19,446 nucleotides of DNA from Prochlorococcus sp. AG-455-E15 (GCA_003212115.1 QCQS01000015.1:1-19446); one strand, 5' to 3'. Shown: positions 1 to 7,061, counted from the first letter of the stretch. The notes: generated by a model from the letters alone, not told the origin. A program made the numbers and translations.

Positions 1-999
1 TGATTTTGTAAGAAGATCATTTTGAATATTTAAATTCTTTTTCTCAGTATTGGTCTGTTTAAAAATTATCCCTTCAATTTTCTTTTCCAATAATTCAAGT
101 TTTTTTTGTTTCAGATGAAAATCATAATAATTCTCTAAGCTTCTACATAAATCTATTTTATTTTCGCAATTAATTTCATTATCAAAAAACCAAACGCAAT
201 AAAAATCTTTGTTGAATGTAGAAAATTTAAAGTTATTGTTTTTAAACCTGTTTATCCAAATCTTCCAATTTTTAAATATCTCATTTAAGTCTGAGTTGCT
301 AATGAAATCAATATTTTTTTCCATTATTTCTGAATTAACAGTTGCGCTAACAACCTCTAATTGTTTTGTGAGGATAGGGCTTACTCCTTGATAGGTATTT
401 ATTAAACAGTATTTCAAAGACCCAGGTACTATTGAAATTGAGTCTTTCCATGATTGAAAAGACTCATCTTCTCTAGGTTGTTTTTTAAGATTGACTGGAG
501 GGCCAGAATAAATTGATCCTGTTGAAATTGTTCTAAAACTAGATTGACTTGATTTAATTTGTTTACCAACGGCAATTATTTTATGTTTATTATCCAGATA
601 AAAAATATTACTATGTTTTCCCATTAATTCAAAAATTAAATACTTATTAATTTCATCTCCAGGTTTTTTCGCAAAACTAAATTTTATAACTCTCTCGAAA
701 TCATCTTGATCAATCGAAATTAAAGCCATATACTTTAATCCGTATCTTATTTGTTTGGAAAGTGTGCTTTCTCTCCCAATCTTTTCTGGCTTATTTATCT
801 TTAGTATTCTTGGAGAGTCTCCATTCCATGAAACTTCTAACCATGTTTGAGAATCAACTCCTCTGAAACATAATTGAATTGTATTAGGCTCTGGTTGTTG
901 GGCAGTCTCAAACTTTGTAGGTAAGATGTTCTTTGTTAAATAATGCAAAACAGATCTAATAGATGTAATATCCATTATCTGTGGAACACCTTTTTGCAT
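1..999 (-). CDS. rqcH: NFACT/RqcH-family ribosome quality control protein (N-terminal part, cut by window edge)
   Basis: I translated this from the reverse strand: an open frame of 333 codons runs off base 1 without a stop. The N-terminal NFACT-N fold is recognisable from the motif ELMGKHSN (residues 124-131) with hydrophobic strands around it, an ER pair (102-103) before a strand, and TYQGVSP further on; a charged, probably coiled-coil stretch starts near the visible end. Family members bind 60S/50S subunits with peptidyl-tRNA and, in Bacillus RqcH, direct C-terminal alanine tailing; older annotations say fibronectin-binding protein. The start at 999 has AAAGGA just upstream; MDITSIRS at 975 is an alternative. 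It is divergent from gmk across 49 bp. The family call is firm; the tailing function is inferred, and the C-terminal half is not visible. Confidence 0.88.
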   Translation of the reverse strand, partial: MQKGVPQIMDITSIRSVLHYLTKNILPTKFETAQQPEPNTIQLCFRGVDSQTWLEVSWNGDSPRILKINKPEKIGRESTLSKQIRYGLKYMALISIDQDDFERVIKFSFAKKPGDEINKYLIFELMGKHSNIFYLDNKHKIIAVGKQIKSSQSSFRTISTGSIYSGPPVNLKKQPREDESFQSWKDSISIVPGSLKYCLINTYQGVSPILTKQLEVVSATVNSEIMEKNIDFISNSDLNEIFKNWKIWINRFKNNNFKFSTFNKDFYCVWFFDNEINCENKIDLCRSLENYYDFHLKQKKLELLEKKIEGIIFKQTNTEKKNLNIQNDLLTKS

Positions 1000-1048
1000 T
1001 ATTCCTTTTTAATTCACAAGATGTTTATTTTACTGTAAAAAATTTTAT

Positions 1049-1603
1049 ATGAAAAATCAAAAAAAACTTATTATCCTTACTGGACCCAGCGGGGTAGGTA
1101 AAGGAACAGTTGTTAAAGAAATATTAGGTAAAGAAAAAAATTTTTGGCTTTCAATATCTGCAACTACTAGAGAACCTAGAGAGGGAGAAAAGGACGGAGA
1201 AAATTACTACTTTTTAAATAAAGAAAAGTTTAAAGAAATGATTGAACAAAACCTTTTCCTTGAATGGGCTCAATTTGCGGGAAACTACTATGGAACGCCT
1301 TTGACTTCTGTTAATGAGAAAATAAAAAAGGGATTTACCGTACTGCTTGAAATTGAAGTAGAGGGTGCAAGGCAAATAAAAAATAAGTTTCCTAATTCAC
1401 AGTCAATATTTTTACTTCCTCCGGATAAAGAAGAGTTAGAGAGAAGAATAAGAAATAGAGGTACAGAAAAAGAAGACGCTATTAAAAAAAGACTCTCAAG
1501 GGCTAATTATGAGATTTCAGTATCAAATGAATTTGATTTTGCATTAACAAATCACAATGTTGATGAAACAGCAAAAAAAATAATCAAGTTAATAAAAACT
1601 TGA
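1049..1603 (+). CDS. gmk: guanylate kinase
   Basis: Cytosolic enzyme that phosphorylates GMP (or dGMP) to GDP with ATP, needed for GTP and dGTP supply. The 184 residues are the normal bacterial length. The P-loop GPSGVGKGT is at residues 12-20, followed by the GMP-binding segment SATTREPREGEKDGENYYF (about 37-55) and the YYGTP motif after it; the arginine-rich lid RRIRNRG lies near 132-138. Start ATG 1049 is in register with the family start. The stop codon and last codons lie inside a long inverted repeat (1577-1610) that probably ends transcription of both gmk and the convergent psaFJ unit. Confidence 0.98.
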   Translation: MKNQKKLIILTGPSGVGKGTVVKEILGKEKNFWLSISATTREPREGEKDGENYYFLNKEKFKEMIEQNLFLEWAQFAGNYYGTPLTSVNEKIKKGFTVLLEIEVEGARQIKNKFPNSQSIFLLPPDKEELERRIRNRGTEKEDAIKKRLSRANYEISVSNEFDFALTNHNVDETAKKIIKLIKT

Positions 1604-1610
1604 TTATTTT
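1577..1610. terminator. bidirectional hairpin terminator between gmk and psaJ
   Basis: Perfect 14-bp inverted repeat: left arm 1577-1590, 6-nt loop aataaa (1591-1596), right arm 1597-1610. It contains the last gmk codons and the gmk TGA. Read leftward the right arm is transcribed first and the hairpin is followed by a T run (the A run at 1573-1580 on the plus strand), as expected of an intrinsic terminator for psaF-psaJ; read rightward the arm itself ends in TTTT. The stem is AT-rich, which is normal in this genome. Confidence 0.7.
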
Positions 1611-1617
1611 CTCTTTA

Positions 1618-1752
1618 TCAACTCATTGGATGGAATAATAAATCTGGGAAAAACCTATTAAATTCAATAATTATTCCAGCTGTAAGGCTTAGCCAAATTG
1701 CTGCTACCACTGGAGCAGATCTGACAAATTTTGTGTTTAGAATTTTGAACAT
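1618..1752 (-). CDS. psaJ: photosystem I reaction centre subunit IX (PsaJ)
   Basis: A 44-residue ORF, translated by eye from the reverse strand. It begins MFKILNTKFVRSAPVVAAIW and has one hydrophobic transmembrane helix (about residues 13-31) followed by the typical EFNRFFPDLLFHP tail. PsaJ is a single-span thylakoid subunit that packs against PsaF at the edge of photosystem I and binds chlorophyll and carotenoid. It starts 30 bp after psaF, in the usual cyanobacterial psaF-psaJ order, so the two are almost certainly co-transcribed. The length and tail match the family closely. Confidence 0.96.
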   Translation of the reverse strand: MFKILNTKFVRSAPVVAAIWLSLTAGIIIEFNRFFPDLLFHPMS

Positions 1753-1782
1753 TTGTTTTTTATGAAAGTTTTTTAAGGATGT

Positions 1783-2337
1783 TTAGCGAGGACCATTAAG
1801 TGTGATGTTGTTATCTTTCTCTCTTAAATCTCCATTTCTACCTTGTTTATTGGCAAGAAGAGGCCACTGCGCTCCTTTTACAAGACATTTTCTGGCTAAG
1901 TCTAAGTCAATAATGATCTCAAGATCTGCTGGATTCTTAGTCTTTTTTGATTCAATCAGATACTCTCTTCCTGACCAGCCTATAATGCCCGCAATGTAAA
2001 TGAACAATACTCCGGGAATAAGTAGATCTCCTTCATGACCTCTATTTAAAAGAGCTCCCCATGGTTCTAGAGGAGGTCCAATTATTAAATGTGGAAGACC
2101 ATCATCTCCGCATGATGCTTTCCCGTATCTTTCAAATCTTGCGATGTCTTTTTGAGTAGTTGCAGAATTTGCTCTCTCAATAAACTTAGGATTTTCAGAG
2201 CATTTTGTGAGGGCTGAAGCAGTATATTCTGTGCTGGCTCTATCTGCATTTAAGGCAGGCCCATTAGCAGCTATAGCAGTTGGAGTAATTCCTAGGAACA
2301 GAAAAACTGAGGTTATGATTGAAAAAAAGAATTTCAT
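1783..2337 (-). CDS. psaF: photosystem I reaction centre subunit III (PsaF)
   Basis: Photosystem I subunit with a lumenal N-terminal domain and a membrane-spanning C-terminal half, near the plastocyanin docking side. From ATG 2337 it is 184 residues. A signal peptide (residues 1-23, ending AIA before ANGPAL) targets the lumen. Then come the conserved TKCSENPKF segment, two cysteines in the mature N-terminal half (TKCSEN and KASCGDDG), PHLI, and the hydrophobic LLIPGVLFIYIAGIIGWSGR helix. Compared with the freshwater cyanobacterial proteins I remember, there is extra sequence around GPPLEPWGALLNRGHEGD. A TTG at 2346 is in frame and lies about 8 nt after an AAGGA, so the start could be three codons earlier; I prefer the ATG because it begins the signal peptide neatly. 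Confidence 0.96.
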   Translation of the reverse strand: MKFFFSIITSVFLFLGITPTAIAANGPALNADRASTEYTASALTKCSENPKFIERANSATTQKDIARFERYGKASCGDDGLPHLIIGPPLEPWGALLNRGHEGDLLIPGVLFIYIAGIIGWSGREYLIESKKTKNPADLEIIIDLDLARKCLVKGAQWPLLANKQGRNGDLREKDNNITLNGPR

Positions 2338-2411
2338 AAGTTGCAATCTTTAATTCCTTATAGTGTGTTAAGTAAGAAATTAATATTAAAATAGAACAAG
2401 TTGAATCAAAA
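2338..2411. promoter_or_regulatory. divergent promoter region of psaF and tsaD
   Basis: About 74 bp separate the two divergent starts, so both promoters should sit here or extend into the genes. Candidate -10 boxes are TATAAG on the minus strand (2362-2357) facing psaF and TAAAAT on the plus strand (2387-2392) facing tsaD. I see no clear -35 element. Assignment is by sequence similarity to TATAAT only. Confidence 0.35.
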
Positions 2412-3482
2412 ATGCATAAAGTTTTAGCTATTGAAACAAGTTGTGATGAGACATCTGTCTCAATAGTTTCTAATATCGGTGATACTTTCAGAATACATTC
2501 AAATATAATCGCATCTCAAATTGAAGATCATTCAAAATGGGGAGGAGTTGTTCCTGAACTTGCAGCTAGAAAGCACTTGGAGTCATTACCTTTTGTTTTA
2601 GATAAGGCTTTAGAAGAATCAAAAATCAAAATTGAGGAAGTTGATTATATTGCATCAACTGTAGCTCCTGGATTAGTTGGTTGTTTAAGAATTGGCTCTA
2701 TAACTGCAAGATCACTTTGCATGTTACATTCAAAGCCATTTTTGGGAATTCATCATTTAGAGGGGCATTTATCTTCAATTCTCTTTTCAGAAAATTATCC
2801 AAAGAAATCTTTTCTCACATTACTTGTTAGTGGTGGTCATACTGAATTGATAAAGGTTGATGAAAGAAGGAGAATGCAAAGACTTGGGAAAAGTTTTGAT
2901 GATGCTGCTGGAGAAGCCTTTGATAAAGTTGGCAGACTTTTAGGTCTTAGTTATCCAGGAGGACCCGCAATTGAAAAGATTGCTAAAAACGGGGACCCAA
3001 TGAAATTTAATTTACCAAAATGTAGGATTTCTGATAAAAAAGGTGGATTCCTTAAATATGATTTCTCTTTTAGTGGTCTAAAAACTGCCGTATTAAGATT
3101 AGTTGAGAGGATAAATTTGGATGGGAAGACCGTTCCAATTCCTGATATTGCTGCAAGTTTTGAGAGAGTAGTTGCAGAAGTCTTGGTAGAGAGAACAATT
3201 AAATGCGCAGATGATCATAGTTTGGATAATGTTGTTGTAGTTGGTGGAGTGGCTGCTAACAATACATTAAGAAAAATGATGATTAGTGAAGCGAGTAAAA
3301 AATCCATTAAAGTTCATTTAGCTCCCCTTAATCTCTGTACAGATAATGCTGCAATGATTGGAGCGGCGGCGTTGTTCAGGATCAAATTTAAGGATCATTT
3401 AAGTTCCCTTAAATTAGGTGTCGCAGGAAGACTATCAATTGAACAAGCAAATACCCTTTATGAAGAAAATCCTCCTTTCTAA
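2412..3482 (+). CDS. tsaD: tRNA N6-adenosine threonylcarbamoyltransferase TsaD
   Basis: Transfers the threonylcarbamoyl group from TC-AMP to A37 of ANN-decoding tRNAs (t6A), together with TsaB and TsaE in bacteria. It was formerly called glycoprotease Gcp. At 356 residues it is a normal length. The ASKHA fold is marked by AIETSCDETS (6-15), the metal-binding HHLEGH (114-119, with H115 and H119 as ligands), SGGHTEL (140-146), GEAFDKVGRLLGL (167-179), YPGGP (181-185), VVGGVAANN (276-284) and the metal-ligand aspartate D311 in CTDNAAMIG. All key residues are present. The ATG at 2412 leads directly into the family start. hli follows after 5 bp. Confidence 0.98.
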   Translation: MHKVLAIETSCDETSVSIVSNIGDTFRIHSNIIASQIEDHSKWGGVVPELAARKHLESLPFVLDKALEESKIKIEEVDYIASTVAPGLVGCLRIGSITARSLCMLHSKPFLGIHHLEGHLSSILFSENYPKKSFLTLLVSGGHTELIKVDERRRMQRLGKSFDDAAGEAFDKVGRLLGLSYPGGPAIEKIAKNGDPMKFNLPKCRISDKKGGFLKYDFSFSGLKTAVLRLVERINLDGKTVPIPDIAASFERVVAEVLVERTIKCADDHSLDNVVVVGGVAANNTLRKMMISEASKKSIKVHLAPLNLCTDNAAMIGAAALFRIKFKDHLSSLKLGVAGRLSIEQANTLYEENPPF

Positions 3483-3487
3483 CTTCA

Positions 3488-3664
3488 ATGAACAAACAAA
3501 CCAAAATCGAGATTAAAGAGCCAAAAAACTTCGTTGATAAAAAGGAACTAAATTTGTGGAAAAGAGGTTTTACCCCTCAAGCTGAAATATGGAATGGAAG
3601 GATGGCAACTGTTGGTATAGGAATTATTTTTATAATTATTGCCTTAATAAGCCAGTTTTCTTGA
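3488..3664 (+). CDS. hli: high-light-inducible protein (one-helix Hlip/Scp)
   Basis: A 58-residue ORF translated by eye. A hydrophilic N terminus (Lys/Glu-rich, 1-27) leads into RGFTPQAEIWNGRMATVGIG (26-45) and one hydrophobic helix through residue 55. The helix carries the chlorophyll a/b-binding signature AExWNGRMA, whose Glu and Arg/Asn ligate chlorophyll in this family. Hlips sit in the thylakoid, bind chlorophyll and carotenoid, and protect photosystems or chlorophyll-synthesis complexes under excess light. It starts only 5 bp after tsaD, so it is probably read from the tsaD transcript unless it has its own promoter inside tsaD. Which of the many hli types this is cannot be decided from sequence alone. 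Confidence 0.93.
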   Translation: MNKQTKIEIKEPKNFVDKKELNLWKRGFTPQAEIWNGRMATVGIGIIFIIIALISQFS

Positions 3665-3827
3665 TAGAAATAAAATTTAATTTCTTAAAAGCATTTTTGA
3701 AAGATTTAATAAAAATTACTCTTCTTCAGTCGATAAATTAAATTAAAAAGTATTGTATTTATTGGACTTGAGATAAGATTATTGATTTAATCAAAATAAT
3801 TAGTATTTTTATTATTTATAATTTTAT

Positions 3828-5033
3828 ATGACGCCTGAAAGGCTTGGATTACTTTGGGGGATAACTGTATTTGCCGGTGCTTTCGCTCGATTATTTTCTT
3901 CGTTTACAGGATTCCCAAGTGTTGTTATTTTATTGCTTTCTGGATTATTCATCGGAAGATCAGGACTAGGACTTGTTGAGCCTTTAGATCTCGGGCAAGG
4001 GCTTGAAACTATAGTGGGGCTTTTGGTCTGTTTGGTTCTTTTTGAAGGGGGATTAAATTTAAAACTGCCTGAGGGGAATATAAGAAATACTGTTTTGAAA
4101 ATTTCATTGGTAAGACTTTTTATTTCATTATCAGCTGGAATTTTTATTGCTCATTGGCTGGCTGGCCTCTCATGGCAAGTCGCGGGAATATATAGTGCCA
4201 TAGTTCTAGCTACAGGACCAACAGTTGTCTCTCCATTAGTGGAACAAATAAAATTAGCTTCCCCACTCTCGGAAGTTTTAAAAGCTGAGGGATTGTTGCT
4301 TGAACCAATTGGTGCGGTACTAGCATTACTGCTTTTAGAACTGACTTTAGGAGACCTCCGTGGCATTAACGATGTATTTATAGCGTTAATGCAAAGATTA
4401 GGGGGAGGAGTCTTGATCGGATTAAGCGCAGGATGGTTACTATCAGAAATTCTAAAAAAAATAAAAACTGAAGCCTCATTTGGTATAGAGCTTCAAGTTA
4501 CCCTTGGATTTATTTTCCTTGTGTATGGAATTTGCGAATATTTTTTGCCAGAATCAGGCTTGCCAGCTTCTGTCGCGGCAGGTTTTATTGTAGGCAAAAG
4601 AGAAGTTGTAGATAAGGAGAGATTGGATAATTTAATAGGTGAATTAGCTCAATTAGCAATAACAGTTCTTTTCCCTCTTTTGGCCGCTGACGTTTCTTGG
4701 GGTGAATTAAGTCCGCTTGGCTGGGGAGGAATTGTTTGCGTTTTTATGTTAATGGTAATTGTTCGCCCAATATCTATCTTGATAGCAACAACGGGGAGAG
4801 AATTGAACTTAAAAGAAAAAATATTTTTAGCCTGGTTAGCCCCAAGAGGTATTGTTACTGCAGCTGTAGCTTCTCTTTTTTCTATCAGATTAGAGCAGGC
4901 TGGTATCCTTGGGGCTGGCCGTCTCCAAGGTTTAGTTTTCCTTACTATTTTGATGACAGTGGGAATACAAGGACTTTCAGCTAAACCTTTGGCAAATAGA
5001 CTTGAATTACGCCAAAAAAATAATTTTGATTGA
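3828..5033 (+). CDS. nhaP: CPA1-family Na+(K+)/H+ antiporter, NhaP-like
   Basis: Integral membrane protein of 401 residues with about 12 hydrophobic segments, matching the transport domain of NhaP/CPA1 antiporters. Family landmarks are LFEGGLNL (71-78), ATGPTVVSPL (128-137), AEGLLLEPIGAVLA (153-166) and the late APRGIVTA (338-345) containing the conserved Arg 340. It would exchange cytosolic Na+ or K+ for H+ in pH and salt homeostasis of a marine cell; ion and membrane location are inferred. It lacks the C-terminal TrkA/RCK or long cytosolic tail of larger members. At the position of the usual Asn-Asp pair it has Leu158-Glu159, and the usual TD motif reads TG (see findings). It stands alone behind a 163-bp gap and its stop abuts that of gltX. 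Confidence 0.9.
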   Translation: MTPERLGLLWGITVFAGAFARLFSSFTGFPSVVILLLSGLFIGRSGLGLVEPLDLGQGLETIVGLLVCLVLFEGGLNLKLPEGNIRNTVLKISLVRLFISLSAGIFIAHWLAGLSWQVAGIYSAIVLATGPTVVSPLVEQIKLASPLSEVLKAEGLLLEPIGAVLALLLLELTLGDLRGINDVFIALMQRLGGGVLIGLSAGWLLSEILKKIKTEASFGIELQVTLGFIFLVYGICEYFLPESGLPASVAAGFIVGKREVVDKERLDNLIGELAQLAITVLFPLLAADVSWGELSPLGWGGIVCVFMLMVIVRPISILIATTGRELNLKEKIFLAWLAPRGIVTAAVASLFSIRLEQAGILGAGRLQGLVFLTILMTVGIQGLSAKPLANRLELRQKNNFD

Positions 5034-6464
5034 TTAAAGACATCTTTCAATTCGAGCTCTATCAGTTTTACTCTCTGCGAAAAGCTCCCAACTTTGAATT
5101 AAATCTGGCCCACTGAGAGATCCAAAAAAGGCTACTCTTAATGATTTCATTAATACCCCTTTTTTTATATTATGCTTTTTTGAGATTTTATTTATTATTT
5201 CTTTGGCTTTCTCTTTATTTAATTTTATAGTATTTTGTTCAATTAAATAATTTAAGATTAGTTTAAGAGATAGTTTGCTATCCCTGTTTTCAAGAAAATC
5301 TTGACCTTCTTTTTGAATTGTAGGTATTAAGAAAAATGGTTTTGATTGATCAATTGAATCTTTTAAAAGAGTTATAGAGTCTCTAATCAAAATTGCTAAT
5401 TTATAAGCCCATTCTTTAGATGGTGGCTCCCAACCATTATCATCCCAGTATTTCTTCATGATCTTACTTAACTTTATTGATTCCATATTTTTTATATATT
5501 GAGAATTAATCCAGTTGAGTTTTTCCCAACTGAATTTGGCTCCAGCTTTATTTATTTCTGATAAGTCAAAAATTTCAGATATCTCTTCAAGTGAAAGTAT
5601 TTCTCTGTCGGCAGATTTTGGAGACCAACCTAAAAAGGCCATATAGTTCGATAAGGCCTCAGGTAAATATCCCATTTCTCTAAATTCGTCGATTGAGGTA
5701 ACGCAATCTCTCTTAGATAATTTTTTTCCTTCGCTATTTAGTATTAAGGGTGTATGCGAAAAAGTTGGTAAACTAAAATTTAATGCTTTATAAATCAATA
5801 TTTGTTTTGCAGTGTTCGAGATATGGTCTTCACCCCTTACTACATGAGTAATATTCATAAAATTATCATCAACTACAACTGCAAGATTATATAAAGGATC
5901 TCCAATCTCAAATCCTTTAGCCCTTCTTGACAAAACTAAATCACCGCCCAAATCCTTCCCTTGCCATTTGATTTCACCCCTTATCTGATCTACCCATTTA
6001 ATTTCAATTTTTTCATCAATCTTAAACCTTATTACTGAAGTCCTCCCTTGGGATATGAATGTTTCTATTTCTTCTTTTGAAAGACTTCTGTGTCTATTAT
6101 CATGCTTTGGAGGTAATCCTTTCTTTTTTTGTTCTTCTCTTAATTCAGATATTTCATCTTCTGTTGTAAAGCACCTATATGCAGCTCCACATTCCAATAG
6201 CTTTTTGATATGACTTTTGTGAATCGAAATTCGGTCACTTTGCTTTATGGGTTCTTCATCCCATATAAGTCCAAGCCATTTCAATCCCTCTAATATATTT
6301 TTTGTATATTCAGATTTAGATCGAAGAAAATCTGTATCTTCTATTCTGATGAGAAATTTTCCGCCTATTTTTTTTGCATACAACCAGTTGAAAAGTGCTG
6401 TTCGCGCTGTCCCAATATGAAATAAACCCGTTGGACTCGGGGCTAGTCTTAAACGTTTTTCCAA
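5034..6464 (-). CDS. gltX: glutamyl-tRNA synthetase
   Basis: Class I aminoacyl-tRNA synthetase that charges tRNA-Glu. In cyanobacteria it also mischarges tRNA-Gln for GatCAB amidation, and the Glu-tRNA feeds chlorophyll and haem synthesis. The product is 476 residues, the usual length, from the TTG at 6464: it begins (M)EKRLRLAPSPTG, with the HIGH-type motif HIGT at 16-19, RIEDTD, VVRGEDHISNT and the KLSKR loop at 248-252. The frame stays open to an ATG at 6509, but that would put the start inside tRNA-Asp and add an unrelated 15-residue leader, so TTG is chosen. It lies 18 bp after the tRNA-Asp 3' end and is probably co-transcribed with it. The 3' end abuts the convergent antiporter gene. 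Confidence 0.96.
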   Translation of the reverse strand: MEKRLRLAPSPTGLFHIGTARTALFNWLYAKKIGGKFLIRIEDTDFLRSKSEYTKNILEGLKWLGLIWDEEPIKQSDRISIHKSHIKKLLECGAAYRCFTTEDEISELREEQKKKGLPPKHDNRHRSLSKEEIETFISQGRTSVIRFKIDEKIEIKWVDQIRGEIKWQGKDLGGDLVLSRRAKGFEIGDPLYNLAVVVDDNFMNITHVVRGEDHISNTAKQILIYKALNFSLPTFSHTPLILNSEGKKLSKRDCVTSIDEFREMGYLPEALSNYMAFLGWSPKSADREILSLEEISEIFDLSEINKAGAKFSWEKLNWINSQYIKNMESIKLSKIMKKYWDDNGWEPPSKEWAYKLAILIRDSITLLKDSIDQSKPFFLIPTIQKEGQDFLENRDSKLSLKLILNYLIEQNTIKLNKEKAKEIINKISKKHNIKKGVLMKSLRVAFFGSLSGPDLIQSWELFAESKTDRARIERCL

Positions 6465-6482
6465 ATTTCTTTTAGAAAAAAA

Positions 6483-6556
6483 CGGGACCGACGGGATTCG
6501 AACCCGCAACTTCCGCCGTGACAGGGCGGTGCTCTAACCAGTTGAACTACGGTCCC
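6483..6556 (-). tRNA. tRNA-Asp (GTC)
   Basis: A 74-nt cloverleaf on the minus strand. The acceptor arm GGGACCG pairs with CGGTCCC, with discriminator G at 6483. The anticodon stem CCGCC/GGCGG encloses loop CTGTCAC with anticodon GTC. The T arm contains GGTTCGAATCC. CCA is not encoded (the next bases read TTT). It is preceded by a short inverted repeat and followed 18 bp later by gltX. Confidence 0.98.
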
Positions 6557-6564
6557 AAAGTTTT

Positions 6565-6584
6565 GTTCTAAATTTATTTAGAAC
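6565..6584. repeat. inverted repeat just upstream of tRNA-Asp
   Basis: Perfect 8-bp inverted repeat (6565-6572 and 6577-6584) with a 4-nt loop, ending 8 bp from the 5' end of tRNA-Asp. It has no following T run in the leftward direction, so a terminator for the upstream small gene is unlikely; it would form a hairpin in the 5' leader of the tRNA precursor. A TATTAT box on the minus strand (6613-6608) may be the promoter. Confidence 0.45.
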
Positions 6585-6705
6585 TCCATTCTTAAAATTA
6601 TCAGATCATAATACTTAATTTATGGGGTTGTAATAAAAAAAATTTTTTAATTTGAGGATTTTCAGAAATAATTAGTTTTTCAACTGTCCTAGTATAAACA
6701 ACTAT

Positions 6706-6900
6706 TTATTTTTGAGGTCTAAAACCAGCAGGTTCTATTAACCTAACTTGATTGCCTCTAGCAGTAAATTCTCTGCCTTGGTCACTTTGCACGACAACTC
6801 TCCCACCAGACTTGACTCTGATAATTCTTGCACGAACCCATCCTAAAGCTGCTGATTCGAGGACTTTGACTACGTCCCCAGGTTGAAGATCTAACTCCAT
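6706..6900 (-). CDS. conserved small protein, putative SH3-like beta-barrel (unknown function)
   Basis: I do not recognise a named family. The 64-residue product starts MELDLQPGDVVKVLESAALG and alternates short hydrophobic strands with turns (PGDVVKV, WVRARIIRV, GRVVVQSDQGREF, GNQVRLI), the look of a KOW/Tudor-like small barrel; it is basic, with a Gly/Arg-rich middle, compatible with RNA binding. It has no signal or membrane segment. The DNA here is visibly less AT-rich than its neighbours, suggesting strong constraint or high expression. It lies between tRNA-Trp and tRNA-Asp, on the same strand as rplS and gltX, which hints at a translation-linked role. The gene is convincing; the fold and role are inferences. 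Confidence 0.82.
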   Translation of the reverse strand: MELDLQPGDVVKVLESAALGWVRARIIRVKSGGRVVVQSDQGREFTARGNQVRLIEPAGFRPQK

Positions 6901-6935
6901 CTTATGAAAAAATAATTTACATAATGTTGATCAAA

Positions 6936-7008
6936 CGCGTCGTGGAGGACTTGAACCCCCGACATCAGGTTTTGGAGACCTGCGTTCTACCAACTGAACT
7001 AACGACGC
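6936..7008 (-). tRNA. tRNA-Trp (CCA)
   Basis: A 73-nt cloverleaf on the minus strand. The acceptor GCGTCGT pairs with ACGACGC, with discriminator G at 6936. The anticodon stem CAGGT/ACCTG encloses CTCCAAA with anticodon CCA. The T loop is TTCAAGT. No 3' CCA is encoded. It lies 53 bp after rplS on the same strand. Confidence 0.98.
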
Positions 7009-7061
7009 ATTTAAATGATTATAAGCGTCTTTGTGACCAATAAGTTGATTAATTTACAACT

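Noticed and set aside
209..391. A 60-codon open frame on the plus strand
   Set aside because: It is entirely antisense to the NFACT/RqcH coding frame, has a low-complexity Leu/Phe/Ser composition and no family resemblance.
3665..3711. Short palindrome after hli (agaaat...atttct) as a terminator
   Set aside because: Only six clean base pairs with a mismatch inside and no following T tract; too weak to call.
4649..5050. A 133-codon open frame opposite the antiporter gene
   Set aside because: It mirrors the antiporter coding sequence, which has clear membrane-transport motifs, and encodes a composition typical of an antisense shadow.
6465..6509. N-terminal extension of gltX to the ATG at 6509
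   Set aside because: It overlaps the tRNA-Asp gene and lengthens GluRS by residues not seen in the family.
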